The position numbers and the translations under genes are program-made. A stretch of DNA of 64,000 nt from an uncultured Rivibacter sp. Its GTDB lineage: Bacteria; Pseudomonadota; Gammaproteobacteria; Burkholderiales; Burkholderiaceae. Positions 55,595 to 64,000 of this stretch are shown here, in pieces. The stretch covers positions 1-64,000 of the forward strand of contig CAMLLU010000007.1 of assembly GCA_946480925.1 (NCBI GenBank), read 5' to 3'. Positions within the stretch are counted from its first letter, which is position 1; each line of letters opens with the position of its first letter. Under the pieces are notes generated by a model that was not told where the DNA came from, searched no databases, and worked only from the letters and a program-made list of their open reading frames with translations.

Positions 55595-56664
55595 GCTGCC
55601 TCCTTCCATGGTGTGCCGTTGTCGTGGTCGATGAGCCCGGCCGCCTGCAGCGCCTCTTCCACCAGCGCGGGCGCCAGCAGCCAGCCGTGGCGGAACAGGC
55701 CGTTGATGCGCGTGAGGCCGGCTTGCGTTTCGATGACCGGCAGGTTGTCGGGCAAGGCCGGGCGCAGGTTCACCTCGGTGTGCACCACGCGGCCTTCGGC
55801 CAGCTCGGGCAGCACGCTGTGCGCGGCCGACAGCAGGTTGAGCAGCGTGCGCACCGAGATCGGCGAGCGGTCCTCGGACTCGATCTCGCTCGCACCCACC
55901 ACCACGATGTCGCCCGGCCGTGGCACGAGGTAGACGCGCAGGCGCGGGTGCAGCAGGCGCACGGGGCGGTGCAGCACGAGGCCGGGCGCGTGCACCCACA
56001 GGATCTCGCCGCGCACGCCCCGCAGCGGCAGGTCCGGGCGTGCACCCAGGCCGCGCACGTCGAAGACCCAGTCGAAGTGGTGCTCGCGGTCGAGCGTGTG
56101 CGGCGCCACCTGCTGCACGGCGTGCCCCCAGCGCCACGACACGCCGCCCAGTCGCGTGGCGGCGTCGGCCAGTGCCTGCATGGCCTGCACCGTGTGGATC
56201 TGCGCTTCTTGCGGCAGCAGCCATGCGGCGGCGGGGCCGTGGATGCCGGGCTCGAGTTCTCGCAGCTGCGCAAGCGACAGGCGTTGTGGTGGCTCGGTGG
56301 TGCTGCCATGCGACTGCGCGTTGCTGAATATGTCGAGCACGCGTTGGGCGGCGCCGAGGTCTGTGTTGTGCGCGACGAGCAGGCTGCCTTGGCGGCGGAA
56401 GTCGACGGGGTGGGGCAGCTGCGGAACGATTTGCGCCCACAGGGCGATGGAGCGTAGGCCGCGTTGGGCGGTTTGCGCGTTGGCGCACTCCAGCTCGGCG
56501 ACGGGGCTCAGCATGCCGGCGGCTGTCCAGCCGGTGGCGCTGCGGGTTTCGGCGGTGGGGGCTGGGTCGAAGAGGGTGACTTGGTGGCCTTTGCTGGCGA
56601 GTGTCCAGGCGAGCAGGCGGCCTAGTAGGCCGGCGCCGGCTATGCCGATGTTGATGGGGGGCAT
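55591..56664 (-). CDS. thiO: Glycine oxidase ThiO
   Basis: A 357-residue FAD oxidase that turns glycine into the imine used for the thiazole ring. FAD motif IGIAGAGLLGRLLAWTL is at residues about 5-21, with TGWTAAGMLSPVAELE after it. GWLLAPALVEEALQAAGL ends it. ATG 56664 is the normal start; the frame continues upstream into a hairpin region. It is the second gene of the thi operon, and its use means an aerobic route rather than ThiH. Confidence 0.93.
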   Translation of the reverse strand: MPPINIGIAGAGLLGRLLAWTLASKGHQVTLFDPAPTAETRSATGWTAAGMLSPVAELECANAQTAQRGLRSIALWAQIVPQLPHPVDFRRQGSLLVAHNTDLGAAQRVLDIFSNAQSHGSTTEPPQRLSLAQLRELEPGIHGPAAAWLLPQEAQIHTVQAMQALADAATRLGGVSWRWGHAVQQVAPHTLDREHHFDWVFDVRGLGARPDLPLRGVRGEILWVHAPGLVLHRPVRLLHPRLRVYLVPRPGDIVVVGASEIESEDRSPISVRTLLNLLSAAHSVLPELAEGRVVHTEVNLRPALPDNLPVIETQAGLTRINGLFRHGWLLAPALVEEALQAAGLIDHDNGTPWKEAA

Positions 56665-56692
56665 GTTTGGTTGCTTTTGTGTTGGTGTGTTT

Positions 56693-56745
56693 TGTCGAGG
56701 AGGCAGCGCGCCGGGGTGGACTCCCGGCGCGCTGTCACCTCGACA
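56693..56745 (-). promoter_or_regulatory. Long two-part hairpin between thiC and thiO
   Basis: TGTCGAGG (56693-56700) pairs with CCTCGACA (56738-56745), and AGCGCGCCGGG (56705-56715) pairs perfectly with CCCGGCGCGCT (56723-56733), with two four-base internal loops and a seven-base apical loop. There is no T-run on the transcribed strand, so it is more likely an mRNA stability or processing element than a terminator. Confidence 0.65.
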
Positions 56746-56783
56746 AGATGAGCCTCCAAGAAAGCAAAGAACAAAGAAGAACC

Positions 56784-58852
<2,069 letters not shown>

Positions 58853-58858
58853 GCGCCA

Positions 58859-58888
58859 AGTGTATGGCGGTGTGCTGCGCGATGCCAA
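58859..58888 (-). promoter_or_regulatory. Probable promoter of the thi operon
   Basis: On the minus strand TTGGCA (58888-58883) and TACACT (58864-58859) are 18 bases apart, and the expected start point falls at the beginning of the riboswitch. Confidence 0.65.
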
Positions 58889-58921
58889 GCCCGGTTGTGT
58901 AAACGGCGCGCCGCGCCCGGG

Positions 58922-60979
58922 TCAGCCGCCCTTGGCTTCGGGCGGTGCGGGCAGCTCCGGCATGGGCGTGCCGGGCGGCAGCACCTGGCGCACGTCTTCC
59001 GGGATCTCGCGTTGCCGGGCGCGGATGAAGTCGTAGCGGTCCAGCGTCATCTGGTCTGCCGCCACGTCGTCGCGCATCACGAGCGGGCGCAGGAACACGA
59101 CGAGATTGGTCTTCTTGCGCGAGCGGCTCATGGTGCGGAACAGCGGCCCCACCAGCGGCAACTTGGCGAGCCCGACGATCTCGGAGGCTTCGCCGCTGTA
59201 GCGGTCTTCGATGAGCCCGCCCAGCACGATGATCTTGCCGTCACCCACCACCACCGTCGATTCGATGGAGCGCTTGTTGGTGGTGGGCCCGGCGTTGGTG
59301 GTGCCCGGCGAGGTGCTCGACGACACCGATGACGACTCCTGGAAGATCGTCATGCGGATGGTGCCGTTCTCGCCGATCTGCGGGCGGATGCGCAGCGTGA
59401 TGCCCACGTCCTTGCGCTCGATGGTCTGGAAGGGGCTGGCCGAGCTGCTGCTCGTCGTGTAGCTGCCGGTCACGAACGGCACGTTCTGGCCCACGACGAT
59501 CTTGGCTTCTTCGTTGTCGAGCGTCACCACGTTGGCGGTGGAGAGGATGTTGGTGCCCGCCATCGATTCCAGCGCCTGCGCCACCGTGCCCAGCGTGAGG
59601 TCGGTGCTGCTGCTGATGTTGAAGATCTGCTTCCACTGCAGGCCCACGTCGAGCGCCTTGCTGGCTTCCACCTCCACCACCAGCGACTCCACGTACAGCT
59701 GCGCGCGCCGCGAATCGAGCAGGTCCACCACCGAACGCAGCTCGCGGAACAGCGGCTCCGGTGCGGTGACGATGAGCGAGTTGGTCGATGGGTCGGCCTG
59801 GATGTAGCCGCCGATCGACGGTTGTGCCGAAGCGGTGACCGGGTTGGTGGCCTGTGGCGAGGCAGACGACGAGCTCGAACTGCCGTTGTTGCCGGTGCTG
59901 CCGGCGCCGCTGGTGGCCGACGTGGGAGCGATGCCTGCGATCACCGTGCTGCCACCACCTGCGCTGCTGGCGCGGCTGGCTTCGGGCGCGAACGCCGCGC
60001 GCAGCACCGCGGCCAGCCGCGTCGCTTCGAGGTTCTTCAGGTAGATCACGTGCACGTTGCTGCCGCCCGCGCCGCTGGCGCCGGGCCGGTCGAGCCGCGC
60101 CGTCAACGCGCGAATGGCGGCCAGCCGCGCCGGGTTGGGGGCGCGCACCAGCAGGGCGTTGGCGCGCGTGTCGGCCACGATCGAAGCCGACGTGGCGCTG
60201 CCCGTTGCCGCAGCGGTTGCCGGGGCCGAACCGCCCTGCGCCGCGGGCGATGCGCTGGAGCCGTCCGTCAGGCGCTGCACCAGCGGCGCGAGGTCCGCCG
60301 CCACCGCGTGCTGCAGGGGGATCACCTCGACGTCCGTGGCGCTGGGCGTGTCGAGTGCGCTGATCAAGGTGGCCAGCCGCGCCAGGTTGCTGGCGTAGTC
60401 GGTGATCACCAGCGTGTTGTTGCCGGCGTTGACGTTGATCGTGTTGTTGGCGCTGATGAGCGGGCGCAGCACCGGCACGAGGTTGTTGGCGTTTTCATGC
60501 ACGAGGCGAAACACCTGCGTGACCACCTGGTCGCGCTCGCCCGGGCGAGCAGGTGCGGCCTCCGTGGCGGTCACGCCAGTCTGCAGCTTGGCGTCCGCCT
60601 CGGGCACCACCTTCAGCAGACCGTTCGACTCCACCGCCGCGAAGCCCAGGCCGCGCAGGCCGGAGAGGAACATCGCGTAGGCCTGCTTCGGTGTGACGGC
60701 CTGGTCGGTGTAGAGCGTGAGCTTGCCCTTCACGCGAGGGTCCAGCACGATGGGGCGCCCCAGGATCACGGCCATCGCGCGGGCCACCGATTCCACGTCG
60801 GTGTCCGTGAAGTCGAGCGTGGCGCTCTTCAGCGCTGCAGTGGCGTGCGCGGTGGGCGGCAGGGCGGTTGCGGCCAGCAGTGACAGGCACAGCGCCGTGG
60901 CTGCCGTGGCAAGGGGAGCGGGGAGTCTTCGAAGCAAGGGGGCGTCCGCGAGCGAGGCATGGCTCGCGATGGTCGCCAT
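58922..60979 (-). CDS. gspD: Type II secretion secretin GspD
   Basis: A 685-residue outer-membrane secretin. It has a signal peptide ending at about PPTAHA, the N0 domain (LDFTDTDVESVARAMAVILGR), N1-N3 repeats (QVFRLVHENANNLVPVLRPL; VEVIPLQHAVAADLAPLVQRL; VHVIYLKNLEATRLAAVL), and the secretin domain (LDVGLQWKQIF; GLAKLPLVGPLFR). Two low-complexity Ser/Ala/Thr-Gly inserts interrupt N2-N3 and N3-secretin. No other gsp gene lies nearby, so the other components must be elsewhere, or a gsp cluster is split. It is transcribed toward the thi operon. Confidence 0.94.
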   Translation of the reverse strand: MATIASHASLADAPLLRRLPAPLATAATALCLSLLAATALPPTAHATAALKSATLDFTDTDVESVARAMAVILGRPIVLDPRVKGKLTLYTDQAVTPKQAYAMFLSGLRGLGFAAVESNGLLKVVPEADAKLQTGVTATEAAPARPGERDQVVTQVFRLVHENANNLVPVLRPLISANNTINVNAGNNTLVITDYASNLARLATLISALDTPSATDVEVIPLQHAVAADLAPLVQRLTDGSSASPAAQGGSAPATAAATGSATSASIVADTRANALLVRAPNPARLAAIRALTARLDRPGASGAGGSNVHVIYLKNLEATRLAAVLRAAFAPEASRASSAGGGSTVIAGIAPTSATSGAGSTGNNGSSSSSSASPQATNPVTASAQPSIGGYIQADPSTNSLIVTAPEPLFRELRSVVDLLDSRRAQLYVESLVVEVEASKALDVGLQWKQIFNISSSTDLTLGTVAQALESMAGTNILSTANVVTLDNEEAKIVVGQNVPFVTGSYTTSSSSASPFQTIERKDVGITLRIRPQIGENGTIRMTIFQESSSVSSSTSPGTTNAGPTTNKRSIESTVVVGDGKIIVLGGLIEDRYSGEASEIVGLAKLPLVGPLFRTMSRSRKKTNLVVFLRPLVMRDDVAADQMTLDRYDFIRARQREIPEDVRQVLPPGTPMPELPAPPEAKGG

Positions 60980-61073
60980 GCCGCGTCAAGCCGGGCTGAA
61001 GAAGCGTGAGCCCAATGCAATGAAATGCAAAGCGCCTGACACATGCGCCTCGCGCCTCGGCGAGGCGGAGCGA

Positions 61074-62009
61074 TCAGTAGCCGCGGTGGCGGTCCAACAG
61101 GTGCATCACCAGTTGGCCGGTGCGCGCGGCCAGCACGTTGGCGGCCGCGACGGCTGCGGCGCTGCGAGGGTCGGTCTGCGCGGCGGCGTGCGGCAGCACG
61201 GTCACGCGCGGGTGGCGCCACAGCGGGTGCTCCGGCGGCAGCGGCTCGGTGCGGAACACGTCGAGCACGGCATGTTGCAGCTGCCCGGCATCCAGCGCGG
61301 CCAGCAGGTCGACCTCCACCACATGCGCGCCGCGCGCCAGGTTCACCAGCGAAGCCCCGCGTTTCATGCGCGAGAAGGTCGGCGCGCTGAACAGGTCGCG
61401 CGTGCGCGCCGTGAGCGGCAGCAGGTTGACCACGATGTCGGCTTCGGCCAGCACGGTGTCGAGCGCATCGTCACCGGCATGGGTCTTCACGCCGTCGATC
61501 TGTGCGGCACGCGTGCTCCAGCCCAGCACGCGGTAGCCTTGCGCGACCAGCCGCCGTGCTGCCGTGCGGCCCATCTCGCCGAGGCCGAGCACCGCCACCG
61601 TCACTTCGCTGGCGAGCTGCTGCCCATGCGGCGACCAGCGTGCCTCGCGCTGCAAGGCCGCATAGCGGAAGAAGCCGCGGTGCAGCGACAGCACGGCCCA
61701 CAGCGCGGTCTCGGCCATCGCGGCGTTCATCGCCGGGTCCACCATGCGGGCGATCGGCACGCCCTGCGGCACGCTGTCGTCGGCCAGCAGCCTGTCGACG
61801 CCGGCCCACAGCGATTGAATCAACTTCAGGCCCGGCAGCCCGCGCAACGCGCCCACCGGCGGGTTGGCCACGATGGCGATGTCGATGGCGTGCGCGGGGC
61901 CGTCCGCCGCGTCGGTGATGAAGCGCTCGCCGGGCAATGCCGCATGCAGCGCGGCGTGCCATGCGGCCCGCTCGTGGTCGTCGAAGTCGGCGGCGATCAG
62001 GATGGTCAT
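61074..62009 (-). CDS. ghrA: Glyoxylate/hydroxypyruvate reductase A
   Basis: A 311-residue D-2-hydroxyacid dehydrogenase. The NAD(P) motif is VLGLGEMGRTAARRL at about residue 140. Catalytic residues are an Arg in NLARGAHVVE, a Glu in FRTEPLP and a His in VLPHAAAQTDP. QSLWAGVDRLL is typical of GhrA. It reduces glyoxylate to glycolate, balancing malate synthase chemistry. It lies 16 bases after pncC. Confidence 0.92.
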   Translation of the reverse strand: MTILIAADFDDHERAAWHAALHAALPGERFITDAADGPAHAIDIAIVANPPVGALRGLPGLKLIQSLWAGVDRLLADDSVPQGVPIARMVDPAMNAAMAETALWAVLSLHRGFFRYAALQREARWSPHGQQLASEVTVAVLGLGEMGRTAARRLVAQGYRVLGWSTRAAQIDGVKTHAGDDALDTVLAEADIVVNLLPLTARTRDLFSAPTFSRMKRGASLVNLARGAHVVEVDLLAALDAGQLQHAVLDVFRTEPLPPEHPLWRHPRVTVLPHAAAQTDPRSAAAVAAANVLAARTGQLVMHLLDRHRGY

Positions 62010-62025
62010 GTGGCGCGCATGTGGC

Positions 62026-62529
62026 TCAGGCAGGCTGTCGCGCGAGGTCGAGCAGGCGGTCCAGGGCTTCTTCCACCGTCTGCCTGCGCACCGCCGCGCG
62101 GTCGCCGTGCAATTGCAGCCGCGCGGCTTCGGCAGCGCGGCCCTTCACGGCCGTGGCCAGCCACACGGTGCCCACCGGCTTGTCGGGCGTGCCGCCGGTG
62201 GGGCCGGCGATGCCGGTCACGGCCACCGCGAGATCGGCGCGCGAATGGGCCAGTGCGCCTTCGGCCATGGCCACGGCCACCTCCCGGCTCACCGCGCCAT
62301 GGGCCTCGATCAGCGCCGCCGGCACGCCAAGCAGCTCGGTCTTGGCTGCATTGCTGTAGGTCACGAAGCCACGCTCGAACCAATCGCTCGAGCCGCTCAC
62401 GCTGGTGCAGGCTGCAGCGATCAACCCGCCGGTGCAGCTTTCGGCCGCGGCAAGCATCCAGCCGCGTTGGCGCAGTGCGTCGGCCAGCGACAGCACTCCG
62501 GCTTCGAGGGGGCTCATGCCATCCAGCAT
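62026..62529 (-). CDS. pncC: Nicotinamide-nucleotide amidohydrolase (CinA C-terminal family)
   Basis: A 167-residue enzyme that deamidates NMN for NAD recycling. LAAAESCTGGLIAAACTSVSG holds the catalytic Ser region and ERGFVTYSNAAKTELLGV the other conserved loop; VAVTGIAGPTGGTPDKPVGTVW completes the site. It is the stand-alone form without the CinA N-terminal domain. It follows pgpA by 45 bases, in a common Burkholderiales order thiL-pgpA-pncC. Confidence 0.94.
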   Translation of the reverse strand: MLDGMSPLEAGVLSLADALRQRGWMLAAAESCTGGLIAAACTSVSGSSDWFERGFVTYSNAAKTELLGVPAALIEAHGAVSREVAVAMAEGALAHSRADLAVAVTGIAGPTGGTPDKPVGTVWLATAVKGRAAEAARLQLHGDRAAVRRQTVEEALDRLLDLARQPA

Positions 62530-62574
62530 TTCATGTCTCCTCGTCTCTCGAGCCTCTCAAGGCGCTCGAGGTCC

Positions 62575-63156
62575 TCAAAAGAGTCGTTGCCACAGGGCCA
62601 TCACCAGCAACGCACACAGCGCGGCGATCAGGTCGTCGAACAGGATGCCGAAGCCCTGGCCCCAGCCGATGCCGGGGTGGCGCGAGCGCTTGAACAGGCG
62701 GTCGGCCCAGGCCACCGGGCCGGGCTTGGCAGCATCGAAGAAGCGGAACAGCACGAAGGCCGCGGCTTGCGGCAGCAGCATCTGGTGCCGCACCACGCCC
62801 CAGCCGGCATCGAGCTGCGCGCCCGAGGGCGTGACCAGCAGCAGCATGGCCCAGAACGCGAGGATCTCGTCCCACACGATCGAGCCGGGGTCGGCCACCG
62901 CCATGTGCTGCGCGGTGCGCGTGCAGGCCCACCAGCCCAGCGGCAGGCTCGCGGCCAGCAGCACGGCCCATTGCAGGTCACTCAGCATCACGTCGAGCAC
63001 CACGAAGCTCAGCCAGGCCCACAGCGTGCCCACGGTGCCCGGCGCCTTGGGGCTCAGGCCACTGCCGAAACCCAATGCCAGGAGATGGGCCGGGTGCGAC
63101 AGCAGGAATCGGACGGTAGGCCGGTAGACCGGCGCGGCAGGTACGGCGGAGGTCAT
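62575..63156 (-). CDS. pgpA: Phosphatidylglycerophosphatase A
   Basis: A 193-residue inner-membrane phosphatase that makes phosphatidylglycerol. GFGSGLSPKAPGTVGTLWAW and VWDEILAFWAM are family signatures. About four membrane segments are seen and RHPGIGWGQGFGILFDD lies near the end. ATG 63156 is used; the frame reaches 63189 without a better start. A dispersed repeat lies between it and thiL. Confidence 0.94.
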   Translation of the reverse strand: MTSAVPAAPVYRPTVRFLLSHPAHLLALGFGSGLSPKAPGTVGTLWAWLSFVVLDVMLSDLQWAVLLAASLPLGWWACTRTAQHMAVADPGSIVWDEILAFWAMLLLVTPSGAQLDAGWGVVRHQMLLPQAAAFVLFRFFDAAKPGPVAWADRLFKRSRHPGIGWGQGFGILFDDLIAALCALLVMALWQRLF

Positions 63157-63186
63157 GGCGACACCCCGTCCGCTGAATACAGCGGC

Positions 63187-63245
63187 CACCCCTGCGGGAG
63201 GGGGGCGGGCCTTGCCTGGGAGCGGCCCGGCGCGGCGGCCCGGGA
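63187..63245. repeat. Dispersed intergenic element, copy C
   Basis: Lies between thiL and pgpA. CCACCCCTGCGGGAGGGG begins it, followed by GGGCCTTGCCTGGGAGCGG, CCCGGCGCGGCGGCCC. The last 35 bases match copy B at 31121 with only a few changes. Confidence 0.75.
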
Positions 63246-63282
63246 GGTACAGGTTGACACTGGATGCCTCACGTCCTGCCCT

Positions 63283-64000
63283 TCATGCTCTGAAGTGGTC
63301 GAACGAGCTCCACACGTTGTCGACCGGCTGGCCCCGGCGGCTCACCAGCTGCAGGTCGCGCCGCGCGTCGATGCGGCCGATGCAGGCCACGCCGGTGCCG
63401 GCCTGCTGGCCAGCGTCGAGCACCTGCTGGTGCGCCGCGGCGGGTGCGGTGAACACGAGCTCGTAGTCGTCGCCGCCGGCCAGCGTGCACTCGCGCTGCA
63501 GCTCCAGCGGCTGCGCTGCCAGCACGGCGCTGTGGGGCACGGCATCGACATCGATCACCGCCCCCACGTTCGAGCGCCGCAGCAGGTGCGACAGGTCGCC
63601 CAGCAGCCCGTCGGACACGTCGATCGCAGCGCTGGCCACGCCGCGCAGCGCAAGGCCCAGCGCCACGCGCGGCTGCGGCAGCTCCATCGCACGACGCACC
63701 TTGTCGAAGGCCTCGCCGTCGAGGGTCACGCGGCCGCGGAACACCTCGAGTGCCAGCCGCGCATCGCCTACGCCGCCGTCGTTCGGGTAGCTCACCCACA
63801 CCTCGTCGCCCGGCTGCGCACCGCTGCGCAGCAGCGCACCACCGGCCGGTGTCTCGCCGAACACGGTGATGCAGATGTTCAAGGGGCCGGCGGTGGTGTC
63901 GCCGCCCACCAGCTCACAGCCGTGCGCATCGGCCAGTGCGTGCAGTCCTCGTGAAAAGCCTTCGAGCCAGGCGGCATCCGCGCGCGGCATCGACAAGGCC
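63283..64000 (-). CDS. thiL: Thiamine-monophosphate kinase, 3' part
   Basis: The C-terminal about 239 residues of ThiL, which phosphorylates thiamine monophosphate to the pyrophosphate cofactor. CELVGGDTTAGPLNICITV is the ATP-binding region with conserved Asp, SAAIDVSDGLLGDLSHLLRRS carries the substrate Asp pair, and AGGDDYELVFTAP is the third motif. The N-terminal about 90 residues and the start lie beyond the window end; a TTG at 63996 is internal. Downstream in transcription are pgpA, pncC and ghrA. Confidence 0.93.
   Translation of the reverse strand, partial: ALSMPRADAAWLEGFSRGLHALADAHGCELVGGDTTAGPLNICITVFGETPAGGALLRSGAQPGDEVWVSYPNDGGVGDARLALEVFRGRVTLDGEAFDKVRRAMELPQPRVALGLALRGVASAAIDVSDGLLGDLSHLLRRSNVGAVIDVDAVPHSAVLAAQPLELQRECTLAGGDDYELVFTAPAAAHQQVLDAGQQAGTGVACIGRIDARRDLQLVSRRGQPVDNVWSSFDHFRA

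Noticed and set aside
61053..61067. Hairpin CGCCTC-GGC-GAGGCG after ghrA as a terminator
   Set aside because: No T-run on the transcribed strand; six base pairs only.
61864..63954. A 696-codon plus-strand frame across ghrA, pncC, pgpA and thiL
   Set aside because: It is opposite four well-recognised genes and has no domain. It only helped reveal the repeat shared with 31121.

Overview
The window reads as chromosomal DNA of a high-GC betaproteobacterium, most likely order Burkholderiales (a Comamonadaceae / Rubrivivax-Leptothrix-like relative). That judgement rests on gene content and order: lptA-lptB-rpoN, hpf-ptsN-hprK, fur divergent from bamE-dapB, exbBD-leuS-lptE-holA, and a thiC-thiO-thiS-thiG-thiDE operon behind a TPP riboswitch. 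Coding density is high. The strong third-position G+C makes long open frames opposite almost every real gene; these were left out. No rRNA, tRNA, CRISPR, prophage or insertion sequence was seen.

Layout. 1-8.9 kb: the end of an S8 peptidase, a glycine-rich exported protein, malate synthase G, a haloacid dehalogenase divergent from a LysR regulator, and a large Ig-like lipoprotein. 9-20.4 kb: a PsiF-repeat protein, a Ser/Thr kinase joined to a cyclic-nucleotide-binding-like domain, then housekeeping genes (argS, SPOR protein, dsbA, lptA, lptB, rpoN, RlmL-like, rsmE, rfaE2, GST). 20.4-27.6 kb: a META lipoprotein, a ferritin-like di-iron protein, and a translationally coupled lipid-modification operon (FAD oxidoreductase, DUF1365, CFA-synthase-like methyltransferase, NTF2-like, second FAD oxidoreductase). 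The middle of this operon has decayed into DUF3833 and SDR fragments, and a low-GC leader with nested dyads precedes it. 27.6-38.6 kb: corA, hpf, ptsN, hprK, fur, bamE, dapB, exbB, exbD, leuS, lptE and holA.

38.6-49.6 kb is more variable: an ArsR-type regulator divergent from a P450/monooxygenase pair with a perfect dyad between them, a GGDEF-EAL protein, a ROK-like protein, a di-heme peroxidase, a small ORF, a UDG, two acetyltransferases (one cut by an amber codon), a DUF1801 protein and two small membrane proteins. 49.7-64 kb holds vitamin operons: bioA-bioD-bioF, then thiC to thiDE, followed (further upstream in transcription) by a lone gspD, ghrA, pncC, pgpA and the 3' part of thiL.

Most worth following up: the partly decayed fatty-acid-modification operon with its unusual leader, in which the CFA-like enzyme appears to lack two of the bicarbonate-ligand residues of true cyclopropane synthases; the ArsR/P450/monooxygenase cassette with a clear operator; a probably leaderless argS mRNA; three copies of a dispersed GC-rich intergenic element; and a GNAT gene with a single in-frame TAG. 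Everything here is by-eye reading; no database or folding program was run.
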